6,868 bases of DNA. Origin: a bacterium (GTDB lineage: Bacteria; Bacteroidota; Ignavibacteria; Kapaibacteriales; UBA2268). The notes beneath the pieces were generated by a model. It did no database searches. It was not told where the DNA came from and was given only the letters and a program-made list of their open reading frames with translations. Numbering within the stretch: the stretch's first letter is position 1; every line of letters begins with the position of its first letter. Below are positions 1 to 6,868 of this stretch, piece after piece. Location of the stretch: contig JAUHXN010000157.1 of the NCBI GenBank assembly GCA_030426865.1, forward strand, positions 1 to 6,868, in the 5' to 3' direction. Both the position numbers and the translations under genes were made by a program.

Positions 1-316
1 CAAAGATCTTACACCTAAAGGATATATTGAATCAGGGTCAGATTTTACTTGTGAGTTATATGATAGTGAAACATCTGTTGAAATAAATGATAACATGGGT
101 GTTACTATCAATCAATATACTGATAGAATTGAGCTGGAAAGTGAAGAGTTAATTAATAAAATAGAAATTTTCAATTTCTTAGGTGCAAAGGTTTACGATT
201 CCATATCGGAAAACCACAATAATACTATTAGCATTGTTAATTTCGGATCAGGGATCTACTTTTTAAAAATATCTTTAAATAATAAGACTACTCATAGAAA
301 AGTTATTATAAATTAA
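1..316 (+). CDS. T9SS type A sorting domain-containing protein, 3' end only
   Basis: The frame is open from base 2 to the TAA at 314-316, giving 104 visible residues; the start lies upstream of the window. An internal ATG at 95 is not the real start, because coding sequence of the same character runs on upstream of it. The last 75 or so residues look like the type IX secretion (Por secretion) C-terminal sorting domain: a short strand, the segment KIEIFNFLGAKVYD, then a spacer, GSGIYFLKISL and a basic end (HRKVIIN). In T9SS cargo this domain directs passage across the outer membrane and is normally removed when the protein is released or attached to the surface. The functional part of this protein is outside the window, so its activity is unknown. 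It lies 76 bases ahead of another T9SS cargo gene on the same strand, and the two may be cotranscribed. The family call is secure; the function is not assignable. Confidence 0.88.
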   Translation, partial: KDLTPKGYIESGSDFTCELYDSETSVEINDNMGVTINQYTDRIELESEELINKIEIFNFLGAKVYDSISENHNNTISIVNFGSGIYFLKISLNNKTTHRKVIIN

Positions 317-392
317 ATTCAATTGTTTTGTTACTTTTTAGTTGCTTATATTGTCTATTAAATATATGATAATAACAAAAAAGCAAATAAGA
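317..392. other. Intergenic gap between the two T9SS cargo genes
   Basis: This 76-base A+T-rich gap contains no clear hairpin with a T-run and no good match to the Bacteroidota promoter pattern (TTG, about 20 bases, then TAnnTTTG). TACTTTTT at 332-339 matches the -7 box except for its last base, but it has no TTG at the proper distance upstream. The last 20 or so bases before ATG 393 are A-rich, as is usual for Bacteroidota translation starts. Cotranscription from the upstream gene is possible. Confidence 0.5.
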
Positions 393-3146
393 ATGAAAAC
401 ATTTGGAATACTACTATTACTAGCGCTCTTTACTATTAACGCACACTCAACAGAATACTTAGAAAATACTGTCTTAGTTCGATTCAGTGATTTTCACAAG
501 GATGATACTGAGATTAATAAGATTCTGGAAGAGTCTAATGCAAGAATAGAACGACGAATATTGCCTCTTGAAGCTTCGCTTAGATATGGCAATACTACAC
601 AATATAAATCCTCTAACAGCAATCGATATAAAGAAATACTAGATGCTGAGGAACCAGTACTTAGAACCTATGTGGTTAAATATGATGGTAATAGCACTCC
701 ATTGAAATTTTGTGAGAATCTATTAAAAAAATACGATGCAGTTGAGATTGCAGAACCTTACCGTTTACAGAAGATACAGGCATTCACTCCAAATGACCAA
801 TATATCTTAGAGCAAGGTGATGCATTAAAGCTAATCAAGGCTTATGATGCTTGGGAAATATACTCTGGCGATTCGAATATTGTTATTGGAATTAGCGATA
901 ATGGTATTGATCAATTACACCCTGATTTGAGAGATAATATAGCAATTAATACTGCTGAAATAGCTAATAACGGAATAGATGATGATAATAATGGGTTTAT
1001 AGATGATTATAACGGTTTCAACTTAGATGGGGCATACCCAGGTCAGTTATGGGGTAATACTTATGTAGATAATAATCACGGAACTTTAGCTGCCGGTATC
1101 TCAGGTGCAGACTTTAATAACGAAATTGGCGTTGCCGGTATAGGTGGGTATTCAAAGATATTCCCAATAAGAATTGGAAATGAGAAGTTAGGTACTAAAT
1201 TTACGGCATTTGGTTATGAATCAATATTATTTGCTGCAAGAACAGGAATAAATGTATTAAATTGTAGTTGGGGTGAAGAGAGTGTTTACTCAGAACTTGA
1301 ACAAATGATTATTACTTATGCAGTAGCTAACGACGTAGCGATAATAGCGGCAGGAGGGAATCAAGATGGGCATGAACAAGTAACTAAATTCTATCCATCT
1401 GGATATAAAGGGGTACTAGGTGTAGGTGTAGTTTCTCCTTTTGATGGAGAAATTCCTCTGTCACTTCTTGGACCACAAACTAGAATAATGGCACCTGCTA
1501 GTGGCAATTATACTACAACTTTAAACAATAAATATGATAGACCAGGTGCAGCTACATCTTTTTCTACTCCAATCGTAGCTGGTGCTGTAGCCCTTGCAAG
1601 AGGTCAACACCCTGAGTTGAATGCCACTCAAGTAATTGAATTTGTTCGTCAATCTGTTGATGACATAAGTGAGAAAAGAACTTTCTATAAAGATTTAACA
1701 CCAGGTAGATTGAATATGCTCAAGATGGTAACTACTGACCCTATGTCAATACCGGGTATTACAATTGAAGAAGTGATACTTAAAGATAGATCTGGTGCTG
1801 TTCAAGATAGATTCTTTCTAGGTGACACGGTTAATGTGGAGCTAGTATTAAAGAACGTTTTGGGAAATGCAGAGAATCTTGATCTTAACATATCTATTGC
1901 TGACCCAGAATCGTTTGACCCTTTAACCTTTATAAATTCTGATTATTCGAAGTTGAGTATAAGTTCTAATGAAACTAAGACTATTACAGGTTTTCAATAT
2001 GTTATCTCAAATCATTATGATAATTATATTACATTCAGATTAGATATATCAGATGATTCAGGATATAAAGATTTTATATTATTTGATTATAAATCAATTC
2101 CAGTGATATCTACTTTCGAAAATGAAGAAATAAAATTCTCTATTTCTGACAGAGGTACTTTCGGGTTTGGACCGAATGAGGGTAATAGAAGAAGAGATGG
2201 TTTTGGTTTTATCGACAAGAGTTTTGGTAATGGACTTTATCAAAGTGGTATGTTCTTAGTCGAGAATGAAAGTGTAGTATTGGCTTCATTCACACTAACA
2301 AATACTGATGGTAGCTTTAGATCAATAAAGCCATTTTATAATCCGAACTATACTGGTTCAATGATGACAAGTGACCCTTTCGAGCCGACTAGAGCGCTTA
2401 TAGAACAAACGGTAGAACTTCCTAAACAAGGGCATTGGGTAAGAATTAAGATGGATATAACTGATAGTGCTGCGTTAGGAAGTAAATATTCAATCGGTTA
2501 TGAATTCGATTGGGATATGGGAGTAGAATATCAATATAATTATAATACTACTGGTTTTCTAGAAGAAGCAAGACCGGAAAATATTCCATTCGAAAAATTC
2601 TCAGCAATTTATACAGGACATAAGGATTCTAGTCAGGTATTTGGGACTGCTTTCTATTCATTCGAAGATGATGCCATTGCGCAAGCTGGTGGATTTAAGT
2701 CTCAAACAACAAATTCAAACTTTTATGCTACTGCACTCCAAACAGGAAAAGTAAACATAACAGATGAAGTTAATGACATATTCAACATAATAGGTATGAG
2801 ATTTACTAATGAATTTAATTCTTATGAAACTAAGACTTGTTATCTTTGTGTTGCAGGTGGTGAAGATAAAACAGCTCTAATTGAATCTCTAAGAATATGT
2901 GCTTCTAATGTAACATCAGTTGAAACAGATTATGATAATGATATAAATTTTAACTCTTCTAATAATAGTTTTGAGATAAATAATAGCACTTATGAAGGAG
3001 TTGAAGTCTATACTTTAGATGGTTCAATGGTTATGAAATCTTCAGAAAATAGATTCGATTTGAACAGCCTGAATCAAGGTATATATCTAATTAGAATTGA
3101 ATTTGGCGATAGATTTATCGTAAAAAAAGTATCAATTATTAGATGA
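393..3146 (+). CDS. Secreted S8 (subtilisin-like) serine protease with T9SS sorting domain
   Basis: Predicted secreted endopeptidase of 917 residues. ATG 393 is chosen because it gives a compact signal peptide (MKTFGILLLLALFTINAHS, residues 1-19) and follows an A-rich stretch; in-frame ATG 366 and TTG 342 only add a polar extension. Residues about 20-135 resemble the propeptide region of fervidolysin-type subtilases. The S8 domain covers about 161-448 with all catalytic residues present: Asp169 (SDNG), His229 (NHGT), oxyanion Asn323 (AGGN) and Ser389 (ATSFSTP). The usual Gly before the TS of the serine motif is Ala. An Asp/Asn-rich insert at 193-205 (NGIDDDNNGFIDD) lies between Asp and His, is common in Bacteroidota subtilases and may bind calcium. 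About 454-570 looks like an Ig/NEW3-type domain. About 570-843 is beta-rich and unassigned. About 848-917 is a T9SS type A sorting domain (VEVYTLDG, then NQGIYLIRIE, then a basic end). Cleavage specificity and substrate cannot be inferred. Base composition matches the neighbours. Confidence 0.93.
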   Translation: MKTFGILLLLALFTINAHSTEYLENTVLVRFSDFHKDDTEINKILEESNARIERRILPLEASLRYGNTTQYKSSNSNRYKEILDAEEPVLRTYVVKYDGNSTPLKFCENLLKKYDAVEIAEPYRLQKIQAFTPNDQYILEQGDALKLIKAYDAWEIYSGDSNIVIGISDNGIDQLHPDLRDNIAINTAEIANNGIDDDNNGFIDDYNGFNLDGAYPGQLWGNTYVDNNHGTLAAGISGADFNNEIGVAGIGGYSKIFPIRIGNEKLGTKFTAFGYESILFAARTGINVLNCSWGEESVYSELEQMIITYAVANDVAIIAAGGNQDGHEQVTKFYPSGYKGVLGVGVVSPFDGEIPLSLLGPQTRIMAPASGNYTTTLNNKYDRPGAATSFSTPIVAGAVALARGQHPELNATQVIEFVRQSVDDISEKRTFYKDLTPGRLNMLKMVTTDPMSIPGITIEEVILKDRSGAVQDRFFLGDTVNVELVLKNVLGNAENLDLNISIADPESFDPLTFINSDYSKLSISSNETKTITGFQYVISNHYDNYITFRLDISDDSGYKDFILFDYKSIPVISTFENEEIKFSISDRGTFGFGPNEGNRRRDGFGFIDKSFGNGLYQSGMFLVENESVVLASFTLTNTDGSFRSIKPFYNPNYTGSMMTSDPFEPTRALIEQTVELPKQGHWVRIKMDITDSAALGSKYSIGYEFDWDMGVEYQYNYNTTGFLEEARPENIPFEKFSAIYTGHKDSSQVFGTAFYSFEDDAIAQAGGFKSQTTNSNFYATALQTGKVNITDEVNDIFNIIGMRFTNEFNSYETKTCYLCVAGGEDKTALIESLRICASNVTSVETDYDNDINFNSSNNSFEINNSTYEGVEVYTLDGSMVMKSSENRFDLNSLNQGIYLIRIEFGDRFIVKKVSIIR
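3132..3146. other. 15-base tail-to-tail overlap of the protease and PD40 genes
   Basis: The protease ends with TGA at 3144-3146 and the - strand gene ends with TGA at 3134-3132, so their last five codons overlap. The codon boundaries coincide on the two strands: each TGA stop is the complement of a TCA serine codon in the other gene. The protease ends SIIR and the PD40 protein ends SSNN. There is no intergenic space for a terminator, so transcription of either gene should run into the other. Confidence 0.9.
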
Positions 3147-5081
3147 TTGTGAATGAAATTTTTCAACTCTTATTATGATTAAATTATCATTTAATTGTTG
3201 ATTTTTATTCTGATTATTGGTCTTGACTAATTTTACTTTTAGTTGAGGGCTAACTATCTTGGATTGTAGTTTTTGTGATAATGATTCAGCAAATGTCTTT
3301 CTTTTACTATAACGTATCTCAATTGATTTACACATTGATATAGAATTATATACTTTTTCTAAAGTAGATATATAATTATTGCTTTCTATATCTGTGTTAT
3401 TTCCTACGATAATATAGTTATAATCAAAATATTGACTGTCTTCGACAACTAGTTTTGGCTTCTTGGAAAAATGATGTTCGATACTATGTGGTATAACCTG
3501 TATCGTACTATCACCGTTAAATCCGTATGCTTTTATAAAAACATTCAGATAATCACATTCGATTAGCTGGTTCTTGTATTTGACTAGGTCAATAGTAAAT
3601 CTATCTTTAACTATCTTATTCTCATAGACGATAGTTTCTTCGCCAGCAACATTTATCACAGCAAGCCAATGACTGAGACTCTCAACCGGGGATATTCTAA
3701 CATCAATCGGTAATATTTTTTGTTCAACTTCTATCTTATCATTTCTAATTTCAATTTGGCTAAATAGTTCAGGTTGATCTGACATTAGTGATATAGACGG
3801 TTTTCTATCTATATCTTGGTAGAATTCGTACTCGATTACTAATTGTGAAAGAGGTATGTTAAATTCAGATGTCAAATAATCTCGAATCTTTTTAATATTT
3901 ATATCAGCATAGTATTTAGAATTCCTTTTCGATATAGTATCAATTTCCAAAACCCCAGGGTAATGAGCTTTAATTGTTAACTTCGCATTCTTTATTCGAG
4001 CTAACCTATGCCCTATAAAATTCAAACTATTATAATAAGATTCTTCAACAGTATTAATATTTTGTAAATCTACAACAGTCCTATAGTTAAAAAGGTTAGG
4101 TTGTAATTCGGATGTACTATCTTCAAGAAAGAAGACACTACTAATTGGTAGATTGCTATATTCATAATTATTATTTACTATAATATTAGTTATATAACTT
4201 TGTAAGTTTATATCAAGTTTCTCTTGCTCTCTGAAAGTTTTTGGTAGTTTGTTGTTACTAGCTAACCATAAATCTAGACCACCTTTTCCACCTGGTCTAT
4301 TACTAGCAAAAAGTATATCACCATTTGGTAATATACAAATATCAGATTCATCATATTCAGTGTTCAATTCATAAAGTGGGCTAGGTCTTAACCAAATACC
4401 TTCAGATTTAACTGAAAAATATATGTCATATCCACCTGGACCACCTTGGCCATTGCTAGCAAAGTATAATGTATCATCAGATGCGAAATGTGGTGTTATT
4501 TCATCTCCAATACTATTCGTAATCTCAATAGCTATTGGTTCTCTCCAAGTACCATCTTCTAATCTATAACTAACCATCAAATCCAAATCACCGTCTTCAC
4601 TTTGAGTAGTGAATACAAGTTGATTTTGATCAGGAGAAATACTACTATGCCCAACAAAGTTATCACTCGCGAATTCTTCAATAGGAAAACCTTCTGACCA
4701 TGCTTTTTTCTTATGATTAGAATAGAAAAGCTGTAATCGTGGTTGTTTCTTTGCCTGTAGAAAAGTGCTAAAGTATGCCTTTTCAGGAGATAGAAAGCTA
4801 ATATAGCTGATATTATCATGTATTGTATTTATCGGAGCTTCTAAGTATTTTCCTTCTTGGAAAAAGCCATCAGTATTTTTATCAGAAGTATATAGCTTTT
4901 CAGAACCACTTACTTTACTCGTATAGTATAGGGTAGAAGTGTATTTGTCCCATGATGGAGCAAAGTCATCACTTACAGTGTTTAATACACTTACATTTAT
5001 TGGCTCCAAATACATAATATTTGACCCAAATATAGATTGTGCAGTACAAAATAAGATGATATATATAATAAATTTATTCAT
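3132..5081 (-). CDS. Exported PD40 beta-propeller protein with two divergent OmpA-like modules
   Basis: 649 residues. Residues 1-20 form a signal peptide without a convincing lipobox, so the protein is probably periplasmic or envelope-associated. About 40-276 holds five recognisable PD40 (WD40-like) blades; the clearest are SISPDQNQLVFTTQ (147-160), LYFASNGQGGPGGYDIY (205-221) and ILFASNRPGGKGGLDLW (256-272). About 311-450 resembles an OmpA C-terminal module (VFFLEDSTSEL, then YYNSLNFIGHRL, then IRDYLTSEFNIP). A linker of possible Ig type follows at 455-540, and a second, weaker OmpA-like module at about 545-649. By my alignment both modules lack the Asp and Arg that bind diaminopimelate in peptidoglycan. 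The T9SS protein PorE also combines PD40 and OmpA domains but has TPRs and a lipobox, which are absent here. It is the second gene of an operon, its ATG overlapping the end of the lipoprotein gene. The propeller call is firm, the OmpA relationship moderately so; the role is unknown. Confidence 0.85.
   Translation of the reverse strand: MNKFIIYIILFCTAQSIFGSNIMYLEPINVSVLNTVSDDFAPSWDKYTSTLYYTSKVSGSEKLYTSDKNTDGFFQEGKYLEAPINTIHDNISYISFLSPEKAYFSTFLQAKKQPRLQLFYSNHKKKAWSEGFPIEEFASDNFVGHSSISPDQNQLVFTTQSEDGDLDLMVSYRLEDGTWREPIAIEITNSIGDEITPHFASDDTLYFASNGQGGPGGYDIYFSVKSEGIWLRPSPLYELNTEYDESDICILPNGDILFASNRPGGKGGLDLWLASNNKLPKTFREQEKLDINLQSYITNIIVNNNYEYSNLPISSVFFLEDSTSELQPNLFNYRTVVDLQNINTVEESYYNSLNFIGHRLARIKNAKLTIKAHYPGVLEIDTISKRNSKYYADINIKKIRDYLTSEFNIPLSQLVIEYEFYQDIDRKPSISLMSDQPELFSQIEIRNDKIEVEQKILPIDVRISPVESLSHWLAVINVAGEETIVYENKIVKDRFTIDLVKYKNQLIECDYLNVFIKAYGFNGDSTIQVIPHSIEHHFSKKPKLVVEDSQYFDYNYIIVGNNTDIESNNYISTLEKVYNSISMCKSIEIRYSKRKTFAESLSQKLQSKIVSPQLKVKLVKTNNQNKNQQLNDNLIIIRVEKFHSQSSNN
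5074..5081 (-). promoter_or_regulatory. Stop/start overlap ATGAATAA coupling the two - strand genes
   Basis: On the - strand the start codon ATG of the PD40/OmpA-like gene (5081-5079) precedes the TAA stop of the lipoprotein gene (5076-5074) within one 8-base stretch, in different frames. This shows that the two genes form one transcription unit. Coupling of translation by reinitiation at the overlap is a reasonable inference. No separate ribosome-binding site is evident just upstream of the second ATG. Confidence 0.75.
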
Positions 5082-6756
5082 CTAATATTAGTTTTATCTC
5101 GTTATATTCCCAATTCTCATTAACTGTATAAGGCTTACTCTTGGAATATTTTTCTCGGAATTCGAAAGGAGTTACTTTCCCGAAATCATATTCATTATTA
5201 CTATTTTCATCACAGAACACCTCAAATACATAACTCCCAGCTGTTACTTTGTCTAAGTTCCATTTACCATTGACTAAGCTAGTTTTATACTTACTATTAT
5301 CTGTTGTATTTATTGCTCTTATTATTATATTACCCTTACATTCGTTTGTGGTTGTTACTTCTCCACCAATCTTAGAATACTTCGGAGCAAATTTCGTTTT
5401 AAACTTCGTTTTGTATAAAGTGTCTTTTATTAAACTTTGTCCCCATAAATCCTTTATTCCTTCAGTATCGAATACAAGTATGTAGTCTGTGTTTTCGTTT
5501 ATTGGTCTTTCTGAAATGAAATAATAGTCTAGTAAATTCTCGCTTGTTAGAAATAATTCAGTTTTCTCACCATTTGATTCTAAATATGCACTATTTTCTA
5601 ATGATTTGACATCAGGGATTTTACTGAATTTAACTCTAAAAGTTGGCTTTTCAGGTAGAATATTGAAATTGGGAGTTACATTTTTTTGTGTACTGTCATT
5701 TAGATTTGTAGAGCTTATCTCAAACTCTGATTTATTGTAAGTACTATCTACTACAAATTTAATACTAGAAGCTGTGTCTTGTATTAAATTACCTGTTGAA
5801 TCAGCGATATTTGTTAGCTCTATTTCTAGCTCTTTACTAGCATATTTTACATCAAAACAAATTAACAGTTCAGAGCTTGTTTTCGGGTTAGTTCCTATCC
5901 CTAGAATAGGTACTACTCCATTAATAGAATTAAGTACTATATTTTCAGCGGTAATCGTATTTCTGTCTAGATTTTCATCAAATATTAAATTTGCTAACCC
6001 GGCATATTGTGAATTTGCGCTGATTAACTTCGGACCGATATTATCAGATTTAGCACCGATATGTATATTAATTCCAGTCACTTTTAAACTATCTTCAGTT
6101 AAAGTAATGTCAGTTAGTGCTGTTCCGTAACTATCTATTTGATCATCGTATATTCTGTTCTGGAATTTATCGTCTATTGCCAGTAACCTATAATTCCCAG
6201 GTTTTAGTGCTACGAATTGGAATTCTCCAGAACTACCAGTATTAACGAAATAGTCTGGCTCAACTGCTGTCATATCAGGATAGTTACCATCCCTTTCTTT
6301 ATACAAAAATAAGAACTTTCCTTTTGTATCTGCCGCAGATAGGAGCCCTGATATACTACCGCTATCTAATTTATCACCAGTAGAAAATATCATACTAAAT
6401 CCTTTCTTTGGTGAATTATTATAATAGTCAGTATATTCGGTGCCTATGTTAATAGCATAAGTTGTATTCGGTTCTAGAGGTTCTTCAAAACTTATGTTGA
6501 GGTCGGTTGCAGACCAATCGTACGACATTTTTACTTCAGGTGTAATTCGAAGGTTTTCAAGTACTTTAGCTCTATTCATATATTCATCAAAACCAATAGT
6601 AACTTCATTCTCACTGAAGTTTATGGTTCTATCAGTAGGCTCGGTATATTCTATATTAGGTGCTAAAGTATCACCTGCACCACCAGGAGGGCTCTGTATA
6701 TTAGCACATCCAGTAGCAAGTATATATAATAAAATTAAAGTCGTCAGTAATTTCAT
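5074..6756 (-). CDS. Lipoprotein with Ig-like (Big_5) domains
   Basis: 560 residues, about the usual length of this widespread Bacteroidota family. The N-terminus MKLLTTLILLYILATGC is a lipoprotein signal peptide with lipidated Cys17, followed by ANIQSPPGGAGDTLAP, the characteristic start of these proteins. A first Big_5 Ig-like domain spans about 32-128 (VTIGFDEYMN, then PLEPNTTYAINIG, then MIFSTGD). Residues about 134-235 form a carboxypeptidase-regulatory-like beta domain (GEFQFVALKPGNYRLLAIDD). Two more Big_5-like repeats lie at about 238-340 (LANLIFDENLD) and 355-455 (FRVKFSKIPD, then INENTDYILVFD). A second regulatory-like domain ends the protein (KVTAGSYVFEVFCDENSNNEYD, in two adjoining strands, about 503-524). 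It is likely anchored in the outer membrane. There is no enzymatic motif, and the biochemical role of the family is not established as far as I know. It is the first visible gene of the two-gene - strand operon. ATG 6756 is chosen because it begins the signal peptide directly. Confidence 0.9.
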   Translation of the reverse strand: MKLLTTLILLYILATGCANIQSPPGGAGDTLAPNIEYTEPTDRTINFSENEVTIGFDEYMNRAKVLENLRITPEVKMSYDWSATDLNISFEEPLEPNTTYAINIGTEYTDYYNNSPKKGFSMIFSTGDKLDSGSISGLLSAADTKGKFLFLYKERDGNYPDMTAVEPDYFVNTGSSGEFQFVALKPGNYRLLAIDDKFQNRIYDDQIDSYGTALTDITLTEDSLKVTGINIHIGAKSDNIGPKLISANSQYAGLANLIFDENLDRNTITAENIVLNSINGVVPILGIGTNPKTSSELLICFDVKYASKELEIELTNIADSTGNLIQDTASSIKFVVDSTYNKSEFEISSTNLNDSTQKNVTPNFNILPEKPTFRVKFSKIPDVKSLENSAYLESNGEKTELFLTSENLLDYYFISERPINENTDYILVFDTEGIKDLWGQSLIKDTLYKTKFKTKFAPKYSKIGGEVTTTNECKGNIIIRAINTTDNSKYKTSLVNGKWNLDKVTAGSYVFEVFCDENSNNEYDFGKVTPFEFREKYSKSKPYTVNENWEYNEIKLILDE

Positions 6757-6868
6757 AGTATAAATTAACTATATTTTTTAGCAATGGGAAAGAAATTCTA
6801 AATGAATTCTTTTAGACTCACTCTATCGATTACTTTATTAGTAATTTTTTAATGAAAATTCTATTCTA
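6757..6868. other. Upstream region of the lipoprotein operon; possible start of a rightward gene
   Basis: These 112 bases should carry the promoter of the - strand operon if that operon begins at the lipoprotein gene, but I find no good TAnnTTTG box on that strand. On the + strand a short ORF (6802-6852) encodes MNSFRLTLSITLLVIF, which looks like the start of a signal peptide or membrane segment. Its TAA overlaps an ATG at 6852 (TAATG), which opens a frame beginning MKILF that is cut off by the window end. Either could belong to a divergent gene. The visible part is too short to call a CDS. Confidence 0.3.
6829..6850 (+). terminator. Weak hairpin followed by a T-run
   Basis: ATTACT (6829-6834) pairs with AGTAAT (6840-6845) around a five-base loop and is followed directly by TTTTT. 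The stem is only six base pairs with one G-C pair, so it is weak. No confirmed + strand gene ends just upstream; only the doubtful 16-residue ORF does. It could be a weak terminator, an attenuator-like element for a rightward gene, or chance in A+T-rich DNA. Confidence 0.18.

Noticed and set aside
332..339. TACTTTTT as a Bacteroidota -7 promoter box
   Set aside because: The final G is missing and there is no TTG about 20 bases upstream.
342..392. Protease start at TTG 342 or ATG 366 instead of ATG 393
   Set aside because: Both add a polar extension before an otherwise typical signal peptide. ATG 393 starts MKTFGILLLL directly and has an A-rich upstream stretch. ATG 366 cannot be fully excluded.
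3107..3120. Inverted repeat CGATA-GATT-TATCG near the convergent junction as a terminator
   Set aside because: The stem has five pairs and is followed on the + strand by A7, not T. For the - strand transcript the T-run comes before the hairpin. It also lies within the sorting-domain coding sequence.
3154..3190. Short inverted repeats (TGAAA/TTTCA and ATGAT/ATCAT) downstream of the protease stop
   Set aside because: Stems are at most five A+T-rich pairs, lack a proper following T-run and lie within the coding sequence of the opposite gene. They are expected by chance in DNA this rich in A+T.
4577..4819. Second - strand frame of 80 codons inside the PD40 gene
   Set aside because: It overlaps strongly supported PD40 coding sequence in another frame and its translation has no recognisable features. 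It is an out-of-frame shadow.
3132..5081. PorE, the T9SS component, as the identity of the PD40/OmpA-like protein
   Set aside because: No TPR region and no lipobox are visible, and the OmpA-like modules are divergent and doubled. Only the PD40-plus-OmpA combination is shared.
5249..6763. Three + strand open frames opposite the lipoprotein gene (5249-5485, 5774-6130, 6494-6763)
   Set aside because: All are antisense to well-supported Big_5 coding sequence. Their hydrophobic, Ser- and Ile-rich translations are what the complement of such a gene produces.

Overview
The window is about two-thirds A+T and reads as chromosomal DNA from a Bacteroidota-type bacterium, or a related member of the Fibrobacteres-Chlorobi-Bacteroidetes group such as Ignavibacteria. 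Three things point there: two proteins end in the C-terminal sorting domain of the type IX secretion system (T9SS), which is restricted to that group; one lipoprotein has the SPPGG-type start and Ig-like (Big_5) layout common in its genomes; and one beta-propeller (PD40) protein carries OmpA-like modules of a style seen there. The ribosome-binding regions are A-rich with no clear Shine-Dalgarno sequence, as is usual in Bacteroidota. Species and genus cannot be told from the sequence.

Layout. Bases 1-316 (+) are the 3' end of a T9SS cargo gene whose start lies outside the window. After a 76-base gap, bases 393-3146 (+) encode a complete, apparently active subtilisin-family (S8) protease with a signal peptide, a propeptide-like region, the catalytic domain, an Ig-like domain, an unassigned beta-rich region and a T9SS sorting domain. 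Converging on it is a two-gene operon on the - strand: a Big_5 lipoprotein (6756 down to 5074) followed by a PD40/OmpA-like protein (5081 down to 3132). These two overlap by 8 bases. The last gene of the operon overlaps the 3' end of the protease gene by 15 bases, so almost no sequence is left for terminators between the converging units. Bases 6757-6868 are upstream of the lipoprotein and hold only a doubtful small ORF, a weak hairpin and a possible start of a rightward gene.

How the genes fit together. All four are predicted to be exported: two across the outer membrane by T9SS, one anchored as a lipoprotein, and one periplasmic or envelope-associated. The window is therefore an envelope and secretion locus, but nothing shows that the two converging units share a pathway. 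I see no mobile elements, CRISPR arrays, RNA genes or signs of recent transfer. I found no clear new system. The most notable points are the apparent loss of peptidoglycan-binding residues in both OmpA-like modules, the symmetric convergent overlap, and the odd right edge.
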